Source of the DNA: Actinocorallia populi | GTDB lineage: Bacteria; Actinomycetota; Actinomycetes; Streptosporangiales; Streptosporangiaceae | Assembly (NCBI RefSeq): GCF_002995495.1 | Contig: NZ_PVZV01000011.1 | Coordinates: 1-64,000 of the forward strand | Direction of reading: 5' to 3' | Length of the DNA stretch: 64,000 bases | In this document: piece after piece, positions 40,468 through 49,339 of the stretch | Position numbering within the stretch: the stretch's first letter is position 1 | How the letters are laid out: every line of letters begins with the position of its first letter | Translations under genes and position numbers: made by a program | The notes under the pieces: generated by a model | The model's database searches: none | What the model was told of the DNA's origin: nothing | Seen by the model: the letters and a program-made list of their open reading frames with translations, nothing else

Positions 40468-40914
40468 ATGACCGAGGGATCCCAGAGGCGGGCCGCGGGA
40501 GCGTGGGCCTGGCCGGAGGAGCGGCAGCGGGAGGAGCCCGGGACCGGCGAACTGATCCAGCGGGCCACCGACCAGCTCTCCGACCTGGTCAGGGCGGAGA
40601 TCCGGCTGGCCGTCGCCGAGGTCAAGGACAAGGGCAAGCGCGCCGGCATCGGCGCCGGGATGCTCGGCGGAGCGGGGGTCGTCGCCGGTTACGGGGTGGC
40701 CGCGCTGCTCGTCGCGGCGATCGCGGCGCTCGACCTGGTGCTGCCGCTGTGGGCGGCCGCCCTCATCGTCGCGGCGGTGCTGCTGCTCGTGGCGCTGGCG
40801 GTGGGCATGCGCGGCCGCAAGGAAGTGACCGAGGCCGTCCCGCCGACGCCCGAACGGGCCGTCGCCAGCACCCGCAGGGACATCAACGAGATCAAGGAGA
40901 GAGCACACCGATGA
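40468..40914 (+). CDS. Actinobacterial holin-X / putative superfamily III holin (envelope protein)
   Basis: 148 residues. An amphipathic region GELIQRATDQLSDLVRAEIR LAVAEVKDKGKRAG precedes two TMs (GAGVVAGYGVAALLVAAIAA and WAAALIVAAVLLLVALAVG), the pattern of the PF07332 holin-X family. In actinobacteria it is nearly always followed by DUF3618, as here, and is thought to act in the envelope rather than in phage lysis. The stop overlaps the next start as ATGA. Confidence 0.85.
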   Translation: MTEGSQRRAAGAWAWPEERQREEPGTGELIQRATDQLSDLVRAEIRLAVAEVKDKGKRAGIGAGMLGGAGVVAGYGVAALLVAAIAALDLVLPLWAAALIVAAVLLLVALAVGMRGRKEVTEAVPPTPERAVASTRRDINEIKERAHR

Positions 40915-41582
40915 CCACCAATCCTGGTGAGAACAACGGCTGGAAGCCCGTCACGCCCGGGAACACCACCCGGTCGGGCGCCACGGCGCTCAGCACCGAG
41001 AAGAGCGGGTCGGCGGAGAGCGGCGAGAACGTCACCCAGCTGCGCGAGGGCATCGAGCAGACCCGCAGGGAGCTCGGCGACACCGTGGACGCGCTGGTCG
41101 CCAAGACGGACGTGAAGGGCCGTGCCCAGGAACGCGCCCGCCAGGCCAAGGCCACCGCGCAGGAGCGGCTGCAGACCGCCCGCGGCAGGGCCGAGGAACT
41201 GGGCACCCAGGCCAAGGCGACGGTCACCGCCCCCGAGAACGCGCCCAAGGTCAAGGGCGGGGCCGCGGCTGCCGCCGGGGTGGCGGCCGTCGGCGCGGCG
41301 ATCTGGATGTTGCAGCGGCGCCGCCGTCGGCCCAGGACGCCCTGGGACAAAGCGGTCTGCGCGATGCGCGACGCCGCCGAGCGGGCACGCGGCCCGGTCG
41401 GCCAGACCGTCAACGCCATCGCCACCAGCGACGTCGCCGTGCAGGCGGCGGAGAAGGCCAGGCAGGCCGCCGCCGCGCCGGAGGCCAGGCCCCGCGCGGA
41501 GGGGGCGGGCGCGGCGCTGGGCGCGCTGCTCGTGCTGACCATCCTGCGGCGGGCGGCCCGGCGGATGCCCGACGGGCGGTGA
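40911..41582 (+). CDS. DUF3618 protein
   Basis: 223 residues from ATG 40911. The DUF3618 helix is ENVTQLREGIEQTRRELGDT VDALVAKTDVKGRAQERAR, followed by coiled, Ala/Lys-rich ATAQERLQTARGRAEELGTQ AKATV, one TM (GGAAAAAGVAAVGAAIWML) and a second hydrophobic stretch near the C-terminus (AGAALGALLVLTIL). It is translationally coupled to holin-X and followed after 13 bp by yihY, forming an envelope trio of unknown job. Confidence 0.85.
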   Translation: MTTNPGENNGWKPVTPGNTTRSGATALSTEKSGSAESGENVTQLREGIEQTRRELGDTVDALVAKTDVKGRAQERARQAKATAQERLQTARGRAEELGTQAKATVTAPENAPKVKGGAAAAAGVAAVGAAIWMLQRRRRRPRTPWDKAVCAMRDAAERARGPVGQTVNAIATSDVAVQAAEKARQAAAAPEARPRAEGAGAALGALLVLTILRRAARRMPDGR

Positions 41583-41595
41583 TCGGCGGACGGCC

Positions 41596-42627
41596 GTGCC
41601 GATGGACCTGAAGAAGAAGCAGCCGGAAGCCCCGGACGGGCCGACCGAACTGCCGGGAACGTCCTGGTGGGAGGCGGTGAAGCGCACCGTCGGGGAGTTC
41701 AAGAGGGACAACCTCGGCGACTGGGCCGCGGCCCTGACCTACTACGCCATCCTGTCGATCTTCCCCGGCATGCTGGTGGTCATCTCCCTGGTCGGGATGG
41801 GCGGCGCGTCGGTCACCGACGGCCTGATCAAGAACCTGGACGACCTGGCGCCCGGACCGGTGAGGGAGATCCTCACCAAGGCCCTCACCGAGCTCCAGAA
41901 CGCCCAGCTGGGCGCCGGGCTGGTCGCCCTGGTCGGTCTGGGACTGGCGATCTGGTCGGCGTCCGGGTACGTGGCGGCGTTCATGCGCGCCTCCAACATC
42001 GTCTACGACGTGCCCGAGGGCCGCCCGATCTGGAAGACGCTGCCGATCCGCGTCGGCGTCACGCTGGTCACCCTGACGCTGCTGTCCGTCTCCGCGGTCG
42101 CCGTGGTGGTCTCCGGCCCGCTCGCCCGCAGGGCCGGCGACCTGATCGGCCTCGGCTCGGCCGCGGTCACCACGTTCAACATCGCCAAGTGGCCCGTGCT
42201 GCTCGTGATCGTCAGCTTCCTGTTCGCCCTGCTCTACTGGGCGTCTCCCAACGCCAAGCAGGGCTTCCGATGGGTCACCCCCGGCGGGATCCTGGCGATC
42301 CTGCTCTGGCTGGCGGCGTCGGCGGGGTTCGCCTTCTACGTGGCGAACTTCTCCTCCTACAACAAGACGTACGGCAGCCTCGCCGGCATCATCGTCTTCC
42401 TGGTCTGGTTGTGGATCTCCAACACCGCGATCCTGCTCGGCGCCGAACTCAACGCCGAACTCGAACGCGGCCGCGCCATCACGACGGGGCACCCGCCGGA
42501 CGAGGAGCCGTACGTGGAGCTGCGCGACACCAGGGCGCTCGACGAGGACGAGCTGCCGGGCCGCGACGACTGCGGCCCGAAAGAAGCCGATCATCACTCA
42601 CGGTACGGTGACGACTCCCCAGGGTAG
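41596..42627 (+). CDS. YihY/BrkB-family membrane protein
   Basis: 343 residues (GTG 41596; ATG 41602 also possible). Family blocks are DWAAALTYYAILSIFPGMLV, GLGLAIWSASGYVAAFMRAS NIVYDVPEGRPIWKTLPIRV, then VTPGGILAILLWLAASAGFA FYV and VFLVWLWISNTAILLGAELN AELER. About six TMs, acidic C-terminus. The family was once called RNase BN but is not a nuclease; it is an envelope protein of unknown function. An imperfect 12-bp hairpin follows 6 bp after the stop. Confidence 0.92.
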   Translation: MPMDLKKKQPEAPDGPTELPGTSWWEAVKRTVGEFKRDNLGDWAAALTYYAILSIFPGMLVVISLVGMGGASVTDGLIKNLDDLAPGPVREILTKALTELQNAQLGAGLVALVGLGLAIWSASGYVAAFMRASNIVYDVPEGRPIWKTLPIRVGVTLVTLTLLSVSAVAVVVSGPLARRAGDLIGLGSAAVTTFNIAKWPVLLVIVSFLFALLYWASPNAKQGFRWVTPGGILAILLWLAASAGFAFYVANFSSYNKTYGSLAGIIVFLVWLWISNTAILLGAELNAELERGRAITTGHPPDEEPYVELRDTRALDEDELPGRDDCGPKEADHHSRYGDDSPG

Positions 42628-42632
42628 TGGGA

Positions 42633-42660
42633 TGATCGGGACGGAATCCCGTTCCGATCA
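42633..42660 (+). terminator. Terminator or attenuator between yihY and the serine hydrolase gene
   Basis: TGATCGGGACGG (42633-42644), loop AATC, CCGTTCCGATCA (42649-42660): a 12-bp stem with one mismatch. It lies between the yihY stop and the AGGGGAG ribosome-binding site of the next gene, so it could end the first transcript or regulate the second. Confidence 0.6.
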
Positions 42661-42681
42661 TCAGGGGAGAGGTGGCGCGAG

Positions 42682-43935
42682 ATGGCGCGCGGGTTCAGGT
42701 ACCGGAGTCTTCCTGCGGCCGTGGCGCTCGGCCTGACGGCGCTCGCCGCGGCGTGCGGCGGGGAGGCCGGTCCGGCGGCCGAACGGGCGGGGCTCGGGGT
42801 GCTCACTCCGAGCCCCGTGGCCGACCCGCTCTCCGCCCCGGTCACCGAGAAACTGGACCAGGCCGTCGGCCAGGTCATGCGGGAGGCCGAGGTGCCCGGC
42901 GCCATCGTCGGCCTCTGGATGGGCGACAGCTCCTACGTCCGGGCGTTCGGGGTGTCCGACAAGGCCACCAAGGAGCCGATGGCCGCCAACCTGTTCATGC
43001 GCATCGGCAGCGAGACCAAGACGTTCACCGTCACCGCGCTCCTGCGCCTGGTCGACCAGGGGAAGGTGAAGCTGGACGACCCCGTCTCCCAGCACGTCCC
43101 GGGCGTGCCGAGCGGCGAGCGCATCACGTTGCGCCAACTGGCGGGGATGAAGAGCGGGCTCTACCCCTACACCTCCGACCCGCGGTTCCAGAAGGCGGTC
43201 CTGGCCGACCCGAAGCGCTCCTTCACACCCCGCGACCTGCTGGCCTACTCCTTCGGGCACCCGCTGGTCTTCCAGCCGGGCGAACGCTTCCAGTACAGCA
43301 ACACCAACACGGTCCTGCTCGGCCTGGTGATCGAGAAGGCCGGCGGCAAGCCGCTGGCGGAGTTCATCCGGCAGGAGGTGCTGGTCCCGGCGAAGCTGAA
43401 GCGGACCCTCTTCCCCAGGGGGACGGAGTTCCCGCGCCCGCACGCCCACGGCTACACCCGCCAGACGGCCGACGGCGGGACCGCCGACGCCATCGGCTGG
43501 AACTCCTCCTGGGCCTGGGCCGCCGGGGCCATGATCTCCACCCTGGACGACCTGCGCTCCTGGGCCCCGACCCTGGCCACGGGCACCCTCCTGTCGACCG
43601 GCACCCAGGCCGAGCGCATGAAGGACCCGTACGAGCCCTTCCCCGGGCTGCGCTACGGCCTCGGCATGTTCGACGTGCGGGGCTGGCTGGGCCACAACGG
43701 CTCCCTCCCCGGCTACCAGACCGTCGTGGTCCACCTCCCCGCGAAGAACGCCACCCTCGTCGTCCTGACCAACACCGACGACAGCCACCAGGGCCGCGAC
43801 GTCGGCACCCTTCTGGCCCGCGCCGTCACCCGCGTCGCCACCCCGGAGCACGTCTACACCCTCCCCGCCACCCCCACGGCGTCGCCGACCGCGTCGCCGA
43901 CGGCCTCGCCCTCGGCGAGCAGGGCCCGCGACTGA
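42682..43935 (+). CDS. Class C beta-lactamase-like serine hydrolase lipoprotein (DD-peptidase type)
   Basis: 417 residues. Lipoprotein signal ending LTALAAAC; the mature enzyme has the Ser-x-x-Lys motif in RIGSETKTFTVTALL, the Tyr-Ser-Asn triad in RFQYSNTNTVLLGLVIE, and HNG in WLGHNGSLPGYQTVVV. These identify a D-Ala-D-Ala carboxypeptidase/esterase of the class C beta-lactamase fold, anchored outside the membrane. The C-terminal tail is a short repeat, TASPTASPTASPSAS. It is likely a peptidoglycan enzyme; resistance cannot be claimed. A non-coding 143-bp AT-richer gap then leads to the protease operon. Confidence 0.9.
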   Translation: MARGFRYRSLPAAVALGLTALAAACGGEAGPAAERAGLGVLTPSPVADPLSAPVTEKLDQAVGQVMREAEVPGAIVGLWMGDSSYVRAFGVSDKATKEPMAANLFMRIGSETKTFTVTALLRLVDQGKVKLDDPVSQHVPGVPSGERITLRQLAGMKSGLYPYTSDPRFQKAVLADPKRSFTPRDLLAYSFGHPLVFQPGERFQYSNTNTVLLGLVIEKAGGKPLAEFIRQEVLVPAKLKRTLFPRGTEFPRPHAHGYTRQTADGGTADAIGWNSSWAWAAGAMISTLDDLRSWAPTLATGTLLSTGTQAERMKDPYEPFPGLRYGLGMFDVRGWLGHNGSLPGYQTVVVHLPAKNATLVVLTNTDDSHQGRDVGTLLARAVTRVATPEHVYTLPATPTASPTASPTASPSASRARD

Positions 43936-44078
43936 CCCGGAATGGCAGGTGAAAAATAAATAAGTGAATTGGCGCGGTGTTTGTTATTTGTGGGGCTTTG
44001 CCTGAAATGTCCAGGGTATGACCGAAGGGTCCGTGAGGAGAGGCGGGTCGCCTTCCGGCGGCCCGGAAGGGGCCTTCC

Positions 44079-45188
44079 ATGGCAGACTCCGGCAGTTTCC
44101 CGGCGCCTGTACGTGATCTGTGCGGCACCATGCTCGTCCACCGCAGGCTGCTCAACGAGAGCATGACCTACCGGGGGCAGCGCGCACAAATCGAGAACAG
44201 GGCGCTCCAGTATGAGAAAGAGCAGCTCTTCGCGTCTCGCAGAGAAGTGCTCACCATTCCCGTCGTCGTCCATGTGGTACACAATTCACATAATCCTGAA
44301 CAGGATATCGGCGACGAGCAGATCCACAGCCAGTTCGACGTGCTGAACCAGGACTTCCGGGCGGCCAACCCCGATGCCTCCCAGGTCCCGGACGTCTGGA
44401 AGGCACTGGTGGCCGACGCCCGCGTGGAGTTCCGGCTCGCCACCCGGGATCCGTTCGGAAAACCGACCGATGGGATCATCCGGGTCGAGACGGACGTGCG
44501 AGGCTTCGACACCGACGACACCGACGACGCCGTCAAGGCCAGGGCCACCGGCGGCGCCGACCCGTGGCCGAGCGACCGGTACCTCAACATGTGGGTCTGC
44601 CAGCTGCGCGGCGGGCTGCTGGGATACGCCCAGTTCCCCGGCGGGCCACCGCAGACCGACGGCGTCGTCGTCCTGCACTCGGCCTTCGGCACCACCGGTA
44701 CCGCGGCACACCCCTTCGACGGCGGGCGCACCGCGACGCACGAGATCGGCCACTGGCTCGACCTCTTCCACATCTGGGGGGACGACGACGGCGCCTGCAG
44801 CAACGGTGACCGGGTGGCCGACACCCCGAACCAGGCGGACGGCAACACCGGTACGCCGACGTTCCCGCACGTCAGCTGCGACAACGGACCTCACGGCGAC
44901 ATGTTCATGAACTACATGGACTACGTCGACGACCGTGCGATGTTCATGTTCACACGGGGCCAGAGCGAGCGGATGAACGCCTGCCTGGAAGGGGCGCGCG
45001 CCTCCTTCCTCGTCACGGAACGGGTCGGCGGGCCCGCCGCGGAGCCCGTCAGAGAACCCGAGATGGCGGCGGCCGGAGCAGGGCGTGACGGAGACGTGAA
45101 GCGGTTGCTCCAGGACACCGAGCGGCTGACCAAGGAGATCCTCTCCGAGATCCACGACGCGCTCGGGCTCGTCACCGGCCGCAGATGA
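44079..45188 (+). CDS. M43-type (pappalysin) zinc protease without an obvious signal peptide
   Basis: 369 residues. The zinc motif is [11 protein letters not shown] (His221, Glu222, His225, His231), preceded by Gly-rich strands and followed by the Met-turn [11 protein letters not shown], which is the pappalysin/M43 pattern; the pro-like part contains [10 protein letters not shown] and [20 protein letters not shown]-type text as [19 protein letters not shown]. There is no signal peptide at the ATG 44079 start ([16 protein letters not shown]), odd for this exported family. The stop overlaps the next start (ATGA). It begins a five-gene unit with a second protease and a nuclease. Confidence 0.82.
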   Translation: MADSGSFPAPVRDLCGTMLVHRRLLNESMTYRGQRAQIENRALQYEKEQLFASRREVLTIPVVVHVVHNSHNPEQDIGDEQIHSQFDVLNQDFRAANPDASQVPDVWKALVADARVEFRLATRDPFGKPTDGIIRVETDVRGFDTDDTDDAVKARATGGADPWPSDRYLNMWVCQLRGGLLGYAQFPGGPPQTDGVVVLHSAFGTTGTAAHPFDGGRTATHEIGHWLDLFHIWGDDDGACSNGDRVADTPNQADGNTGTPTFPHVSCDNGPHGDMFMNYMDYVDDRAMFMFTRGQSERMNACLEGARASFLVTERVGGPAAEPVREPEMAAAGAGRDGDVKRLLQDTERLTKEILSEIHDALGLVTGRR

Positions 45189-45502
45189 GCGGTGCGCCGT
45201 CCGACATCACCGGTTCCTGGCTGCACTCCTTCGAGGAGGACACCGGGACGACGGCGGTCTACCGGCCGTCCGACCACCCCTTCCGCCCCGCGCGCAAGCC
45301 GCGCCGGGGCCTGGAGTTCCGCCCGGACGGGACGTTCGTCGAGCTCCGTCCCGGTCCCGACGACCGGTTGCGCGAGGTGGAGGGCCGCTGGGAGCGGCAC
45401 GGAGCCGACCGGGTGGACGTCACCTTCCCCGAAGGACGGGGGACGCCCTTCGGGATCACCATCGTGTCCCGCACGGAGGACACGCTCACGATCGAGAAAT
45501 GA
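45185..45502 (+). CDS. 105-residue beta-rich protein of unknown function in the protease/nuclease operon
   Basis: Starts at the ATG of an ATGA overlap with the zinc-protease stop. The sequence looks like a small beta-barrel: [62 protein letters not shown]. It has no cysteines, no signal peptide and no metal motif. The pattern recalls calycin-type or protease-inhibitor-like barrels, but I cannot name a family. Position between the two protease genes and tight coupling suggest an inhibitor or specificity partner; this is inference. Confidence 0.7.
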   Translation: MSGAPSDITGSWLHSFEEDTGTTAVYRPSDHPFRPARKPRRGLEFRPDGTFVELRPGPDDRLREVEGRWERHGADRVDVTFPEGRGTPFGITIVSRTEDTLTIEK

Positions 45503-45511
45503 AGGCCTGAC

Positions 45512-47497
45512 ATGGTGGAGACCAAGAAGGCGGAGCGGCCGGTCGAGGAGGCCGCCCAGCGGGTGCGGGAACGCGCCGCCGAGCGCCACCAGAACGAGTC
45601 GCTACTGGCGAGGCCGGGCGGGGTCGCCGCCGCGGACTCACCGGAGCGCATCAGCAAGCGCGTCGACAGGCTGAGCCGCTTCTACGGGAACGGCGGGCTG
45701 CCGGCGCCGGAGACGCCGCAGGGCGCCGCCCAGCTGGAGAAGATCATCAACACCGCGGACTTCGTGGGCGTCCGGTACCTCGACGCCGGGGTCGCCGCCG
45801 CACGCGGGGTGGGCCGGGTGAACGTCCGCGACGACCGGGAGAATCTGCTCGGTTACGGCACCGGATCGCTCGTCTCGCCGGTGCTGCTGCTGACCAACCA
45901 CCATGTGCTGCCCGATGCCGGGACGGCGCGCTGCAGCGTCATCGAGTTCGACTACCAGGACGGGATCGACGGCAGGCCGCTGCCGTCCCGGGTCTACCCG
46001 TTCGATCCGGACCGGTTCTTCCTCGCCGACCCCGGCCTCGACTTCGCGCTGGTCGCGGTGGACGCGCCGCCCGGGGGACTGGCGGCCTTCGGGTTCAACC
46101 GGCTCATCGAGGCCGAGGGCAAGGCGATCATCGGGGAGTTCGTCACCATCGTGCAGCACCCGCGCGGGGACAAGAAGCAGGTGGTGCTCCGCGAGAACCG
46201 GATCGTGGACATCCCCGACAGGTACCTGCACTACACGGCGGACACCGAACCCGGGTCGTCCGGTTCGCCGGTGTTCAACGACCAGTGGGAGGTCGTCGCG
46301 CTGCACCATGCCGGGGTGCCGGTCCCCGGAGGCGAGGACGGGAGGTTCGTCAACGAGGGAGTGCGGATCAGCCGGATCTGCCGGTTCCTCCGGGACGCCG
46401 CGCTGCAGCCCGCGCAGCGGATGCTCGTCGACGAACTCTTCGCCGCCGAGAAGTCGGCCCGGAAAATGGCGTCCGAAACCTCCGTGCCGATGGGACCGGC
46501 GAAGGCGCTGGCGGCGGCCCCGGGTACGGCGGGCCCTGTCGTGACCGCGGAAACGGTGCCCGCGCCCGCCCCCGACGGGCGGACTGCCTCCCTCCAGGAC
46601 GGGCAGGTCAGGCTCTCGGTCCCGTTGGAGGTGACGATCCGGATCGGGGACGTGATGCCTGCCGGGGCCGAGAAGGCGAGGACCGCGCAGGACTATGCCG
46701 ACCGCGGGGGCTACGACCCGGACTTCCTCGCCCATCCGCTGCCGATGCCCACCGTGTCCGGTGCGCTGGCGGCGGTCGCGTCCGCCGAACTGCGGTACCA
46801 CCACTTCAGCGTCGTCATGCACCGGAAGCGCCGGGTCGCGCTGCTCACCGCCTGCAACATGGACGGGAAGCTCTCCCGGCGGCCGGACCGGGAGGGCGAC
46901 TGGACCACCGACCCGCGCCTGCCCATCGGCGAGCAGACGACCAACGCGGACTACGCGCACAAGGACATCGACCGGGGGCATCTGGTGCGCCGCCTCGACC
47001 CGGCGTGGGGCACCGAGTCCCAGGCCAAGGCAGCCGACGAGGACACGTTCCACTTCACCAACGCCGCCCCGCAGCATCACTCCTTCAACGCGGGCTCGAC
47101 GCTGTGGCTCGGCCTCGAGGACTACGTGCTGAAGAACGCGGACAACCATGATCTGGCCGTCAGCGTGTTCACCGGCCCCGTTCTGGCCCCCGACGACGAG
47201 GTCTTCGGGGGTGTCCAGCTGCCCCGCCAGTTCTGGAAGGTCGTCGCGATGGTCAAGAAGTCGGGGGAACTGTCCGTCACGGGCTACCTGCTCAGCCAGG
47301 CGGCCCTCATCGAGGATCTGCTGACGCGTGAGGCCTTCTCCTACGGCGCCTACCGGACGTTCCAGGTCCCGGTGCGCAAGGTGGCCGAGCTCACCGGCCT
47401 CGGCTTCGCCCCGCACATCGTGGCCGACCCGCTGGAGAAGCTCGAGGCGACCCCGTTGCCGCGGGAAATCCTCCGTCCCGAGGACCTGGTGCTCTGA
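45512..47497 (+). CDS. Trypsin-like serine protease fused to a NUC1 DNA/RNA non-specific endonuclease
   Basis: 661 residues. After a helical 80-residue N-terminus comes a V8/trypsin-like protease: His131 in LLTNHHVL, Asp177 in GLDFALVAVD, Ser250 in EPGSSGSPV. A low-complexity linker (~320-365) joins it to a NUC1 nuclease: RYHHFSVVMHRKRRVALLTA CN, catalytic His490 in DIDRGHLVRR, Mg-site Asn517 and Asn526 in FTNAAPQHHSFN, then SVFTGPVL. Both active sites are complete. There is no signal peptide, so the two activities appear to be in one cytoplasmic chain. It is coupled to membrane proteins downstream. I infer a protease-activated or guard-type effector; that is untested. Confidence 0.9.
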   Translation: MVETKKAERPVEEAAQRVRERAAERHQNESLLARPGGVAAADSPERISKRVDRLSRFYGNGGLPAPETPQGAAQLEKIINTADFVGVRYLDAGVAAARGVGRVNVRDDRENLLGYGTGSLVSPVLLLTNHHVLPDAGTARCSVIEFDYQDGIDGRPLPSRVYPFDPDRFFLADPGLDFALVAVDAPPGGLAAFGFNRLIEAEGKAIIGEFVTIVQHPRGDKKQVVLRENRIVDIPDRYLHYTADTEPGSSGSPVFNDQWEVVALHHAGVPVPGGEDGRFVNEGVRISRICRFLRDAALQPAQRMLVDELFAAEKSARKMASETSVPMGPAKALAAAPGTAGPVVTAETVPAPAPDGRTASLQDGQVRLSVPLEVTIRIGDVMPAGAEKARTAQDYADRGGYDPDFLAHPLPMPTVSGALAAVASAELRYHHFSVVMHRKRRVALLTACNMDGKLSRRPDREGDWTTDPRLPIGEQTTNADYAHKDIDRGHLVRRLDPAWGTESQAKAADEDTFHFTNAAPQHHSFNAGSTLWLGLEDYVLKNADNHDLAVSVFTGPVLAPDDEVFGGVQLPRQFWKVVAMVKKSGELSVTGYLLSQAALIEDLLTREAFSYGAYRTFQVPVRKVAELTGLGFAPHIVADPLEKLEATPLPREILRPEDLVL

Positions 47498-47519
47498 CGG
47501 CCGAGGCCGGAGGAAACAT

Positions 47520-48431
47520 ATGGATGCCTTGAAGAACAAGAAGACGCTGCTGGCGGCTCTGATAGCCGTGGTCTTCGCCGCCAGCGTGATCCTCGTCGTG
47601 GTCCTCACCATCTCCAGGAAACCGGGCAAGGAAGGGACGACCTGGCCGGTCAGCGGGGCGACGATCGACAACCAGTACACGGTCGAGGGCTGGTCGGAGG
47701 AGGGCTTCGACGGTGACGAGGCCTGCCTGATGCTGAAGAACAAGGGGGAGCGGCTGCCGGTCACGGTGAAGAAGGCGGAGGCGGGGCCGCCGGACGTCTA
47801 CGAGCAGGAGGACTGCGGCGATGGCACGCAGGCTCCCGGAGGGAGCGGACGCAATGGCCTCCTCGCTCTCGCCCGGGTCGTGCCGTGCGCGACGGGTGTC
47901 GTGCTGAAACCGGGGGAGAACTGCTCGCTGGGCGTGCGCCTGGTGGCATCCGGCACCCCGAACGGGAGCCTCGGCGTCACCACCGAGGTCATGTGCGCCT
48001 CGCGGGAGATCGCCCCGTGCCAGCTGCTGAAGGAAGGGCTGAACCCGAGCGAGCAGAAACCACTCGCGCTGACCGTCGAGCAGGAGAGTCAGTTCCCCAA
48101 GTCCGATTCCGAGTTCCAGATCACCACGAAGGAAGCGGAGCTGACCGCCGTGAAGGCGGAGCCCGACGACAGGACACCCGCCCCCGGGCCCGTCCCGGAC
48201 ACCGGGGAGCCCACCACCGAGCCGGCCCCGGACGAGAGGACCGAGACGGTGACCCCGCCTCCTGAGACGGTGACTCCGCCTCCCGTGACCGAGACGGAGC
48301 AGCCGGGGCCGACCGATGAGACGCCGTATCCCGGAGGGCCGGACGACACCGATGAACAACCGGGACAGGAGCCCGAGAACCCCCAGGACCCGGATGAAGG
48401 CCCGCCTCCGCCCCAGGTGCCCGCGTCATGA
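47520..48431 (+). CDS. Membrane-anchored protein with a Pro/Thr/Glu-rich tail
   Basis: 303 residues from ATG 47520, with GGAGG upstream. One N-terminal TM (TLLAALIAVVFAASVILVVV L) leaves the rest outside or, if inverted, inside. The middle domain holds six cysteines in pairs (ACLMLKNKG, QEDCGDGTQ, VPCATGVVLKPGENCSLGVR, VMCASREIAPCQLL). The last ~100 residues are repeats rich in Pro, Thr, Glu and Asp (ETVTPPPETVTPPP), a stalk-like tail. No family recognised. It starts 22 bp after the protease-nuclease gene and ends in an ATGA overlap with the next gene. Confidence 0.75.
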   Translation: MDALKNKKTLLAALIAVVFAASVILVVVLTISRKPGKEGTTWPVSGATIDNQYTVEGWSEEGFDGDEACLMLKNKGERLPVTVKKAEAGPPDVYEQEDCGDGTQAPGGSGRNGLLALARVVPCATGVVLKPGENCSLGVRLVASGTPNGSLGVTTEVMCASREIAPCQLLKEGLNPSEQKPLALTVEQESQFPKSDSEFQITTKEAELTAVKAEPDDRTPAPGPVPDTGEPTTEPAPDERTETVTPPPETVTPPPVTETEQPGPTDETPYPGGPDDTDEQPGQEPENPQDPDEGPPPPQVPAS

Positions 48432-49339
48432 CGGAGCAGAACACCGAGAAGGAGCCCGAACACGAGCCGCTCATGGCGCGGCTGGCGCCGATCATCAGCG
48501 TCGTCGCGCCGACGACGCTCGTCACGGCACTGCTCCTGTACTTCGGTTATCTGGCGACCAGGGCCAGGTTCAATTACTTCGGCGCGCCCCTCGACCTTGT
48601 CAACCCCTCGTCGACCGATCTGCTGTTCTACGGGTCGGAGGCGGTGTTCAAGGCGATCTTGACGCTCGCGCTCGCCACGCTGGTCGGAGTGGGGCTGTAT
48701 CTGGTGGGCAGATGGCTCATCGCCGATCCCCGAAGGGACGCCGTCACCGGCTGGATCAGCCTGGCGCTGTTCTACACGGGACTGGTGATGTTGGCCATCG
48801 TGCTGGTGGTCGTCTTCCACACGCACACCCCCCTGACGAACCGGCCACTGGAGACCCCCGTACTGCTGATGCTGAGCGCGCTGGCACTGAGGTACGGGCT
48901 CTGGCTCTGGCAGGCCAGAGCCGAACGCCGGGGAAGAGCCCGGTGGCTTCCCCCCGAAGCCGTGGACATCATCCGGGCCACCCTTCTCATCCTGCTGATC
49001 GCGGGTCTCTTCTGGACGTGCAACCTCGCAGCCGCTCTCTACGGCAGGAACAGGGGGGTGGAGACGGCCAGGACCCTGCCGCTCCACCCGAAGGTGGTCC
49101 TCTACACCCAGGACGCGATCGACAGCCTGCCCCGCGAGGTCGACCACACCGACCTGGGCGAGGGCCGGAAGTTCCGGCACCGCTACGGTGACCTGCACCT
49201 GCTCGTCGAGTCCGACCGGCGCCTCTTCCTCGTCCCGGTCCCCTGGTCCCCGCGTAACGGCCGCGTCCTGGTGGTCGAGAACTCCGCCGACATCAGGCTC
49301 CAGCTCATTCCGCCCGAGAAGACCAGGAGGGGCGGCTAG
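48428..49339 (+). CDS. Multi-TM membrane protein, last gene of the protease/nuclease operon
   Basis: 303 residues. Four TMs can be seen: IISVVAPTTLVTALLLYFGY LA, ILTLALATLVGVGLYLVG, ISLALFYTGLVMLAIVLVVV F and IIRATLLILLIAGLFWTCNL AAALYG, with a fifth weaker helix (LLMLSALALRYGLWLW). A soluble C-terminal domain of about 85 residues has VVLYTQDAIDSLPREVDHTD and LVESDRRLFLVPVPW. I do not recognise the family. The gene overlaps its upstream partner by ATGA and its stop shares 4 bp with the convergent CotH gene. Confidence 0.75.
   Translation: MTEQNTEKEPEHEPLMARLAPIISVVAPTTLVTALLLYFGYLATRARFNYFGAPLDLVNPSSTDLLFYGSEAVFKAILTLALATLVGVGLYLVGRWLIADPRRDAVTGWISLALFYTGLVMLAIVLVVVFHTHTPLTNRPLETPVLLMLSALALRYGLWLWQARAERRGRARWLPPEAVDIIRATLLILLIAGLFWTCNLAAALYGRNRGVETARTLPLHPKVVLYTQDAIDSLPREVDHTDLGEGRKFRHRYGDLHLLVESDRRLFLVPVPWSPRNGRVLVVENSADIRLQLIPPEKTRRGG

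Noticed and set aside
40468-40914. Prophage lysis gene (holin)
   Set aside because: No phage genes are nearby, and holin-X with DUF3618 is a normal chromosomal pair in actinobacteria.
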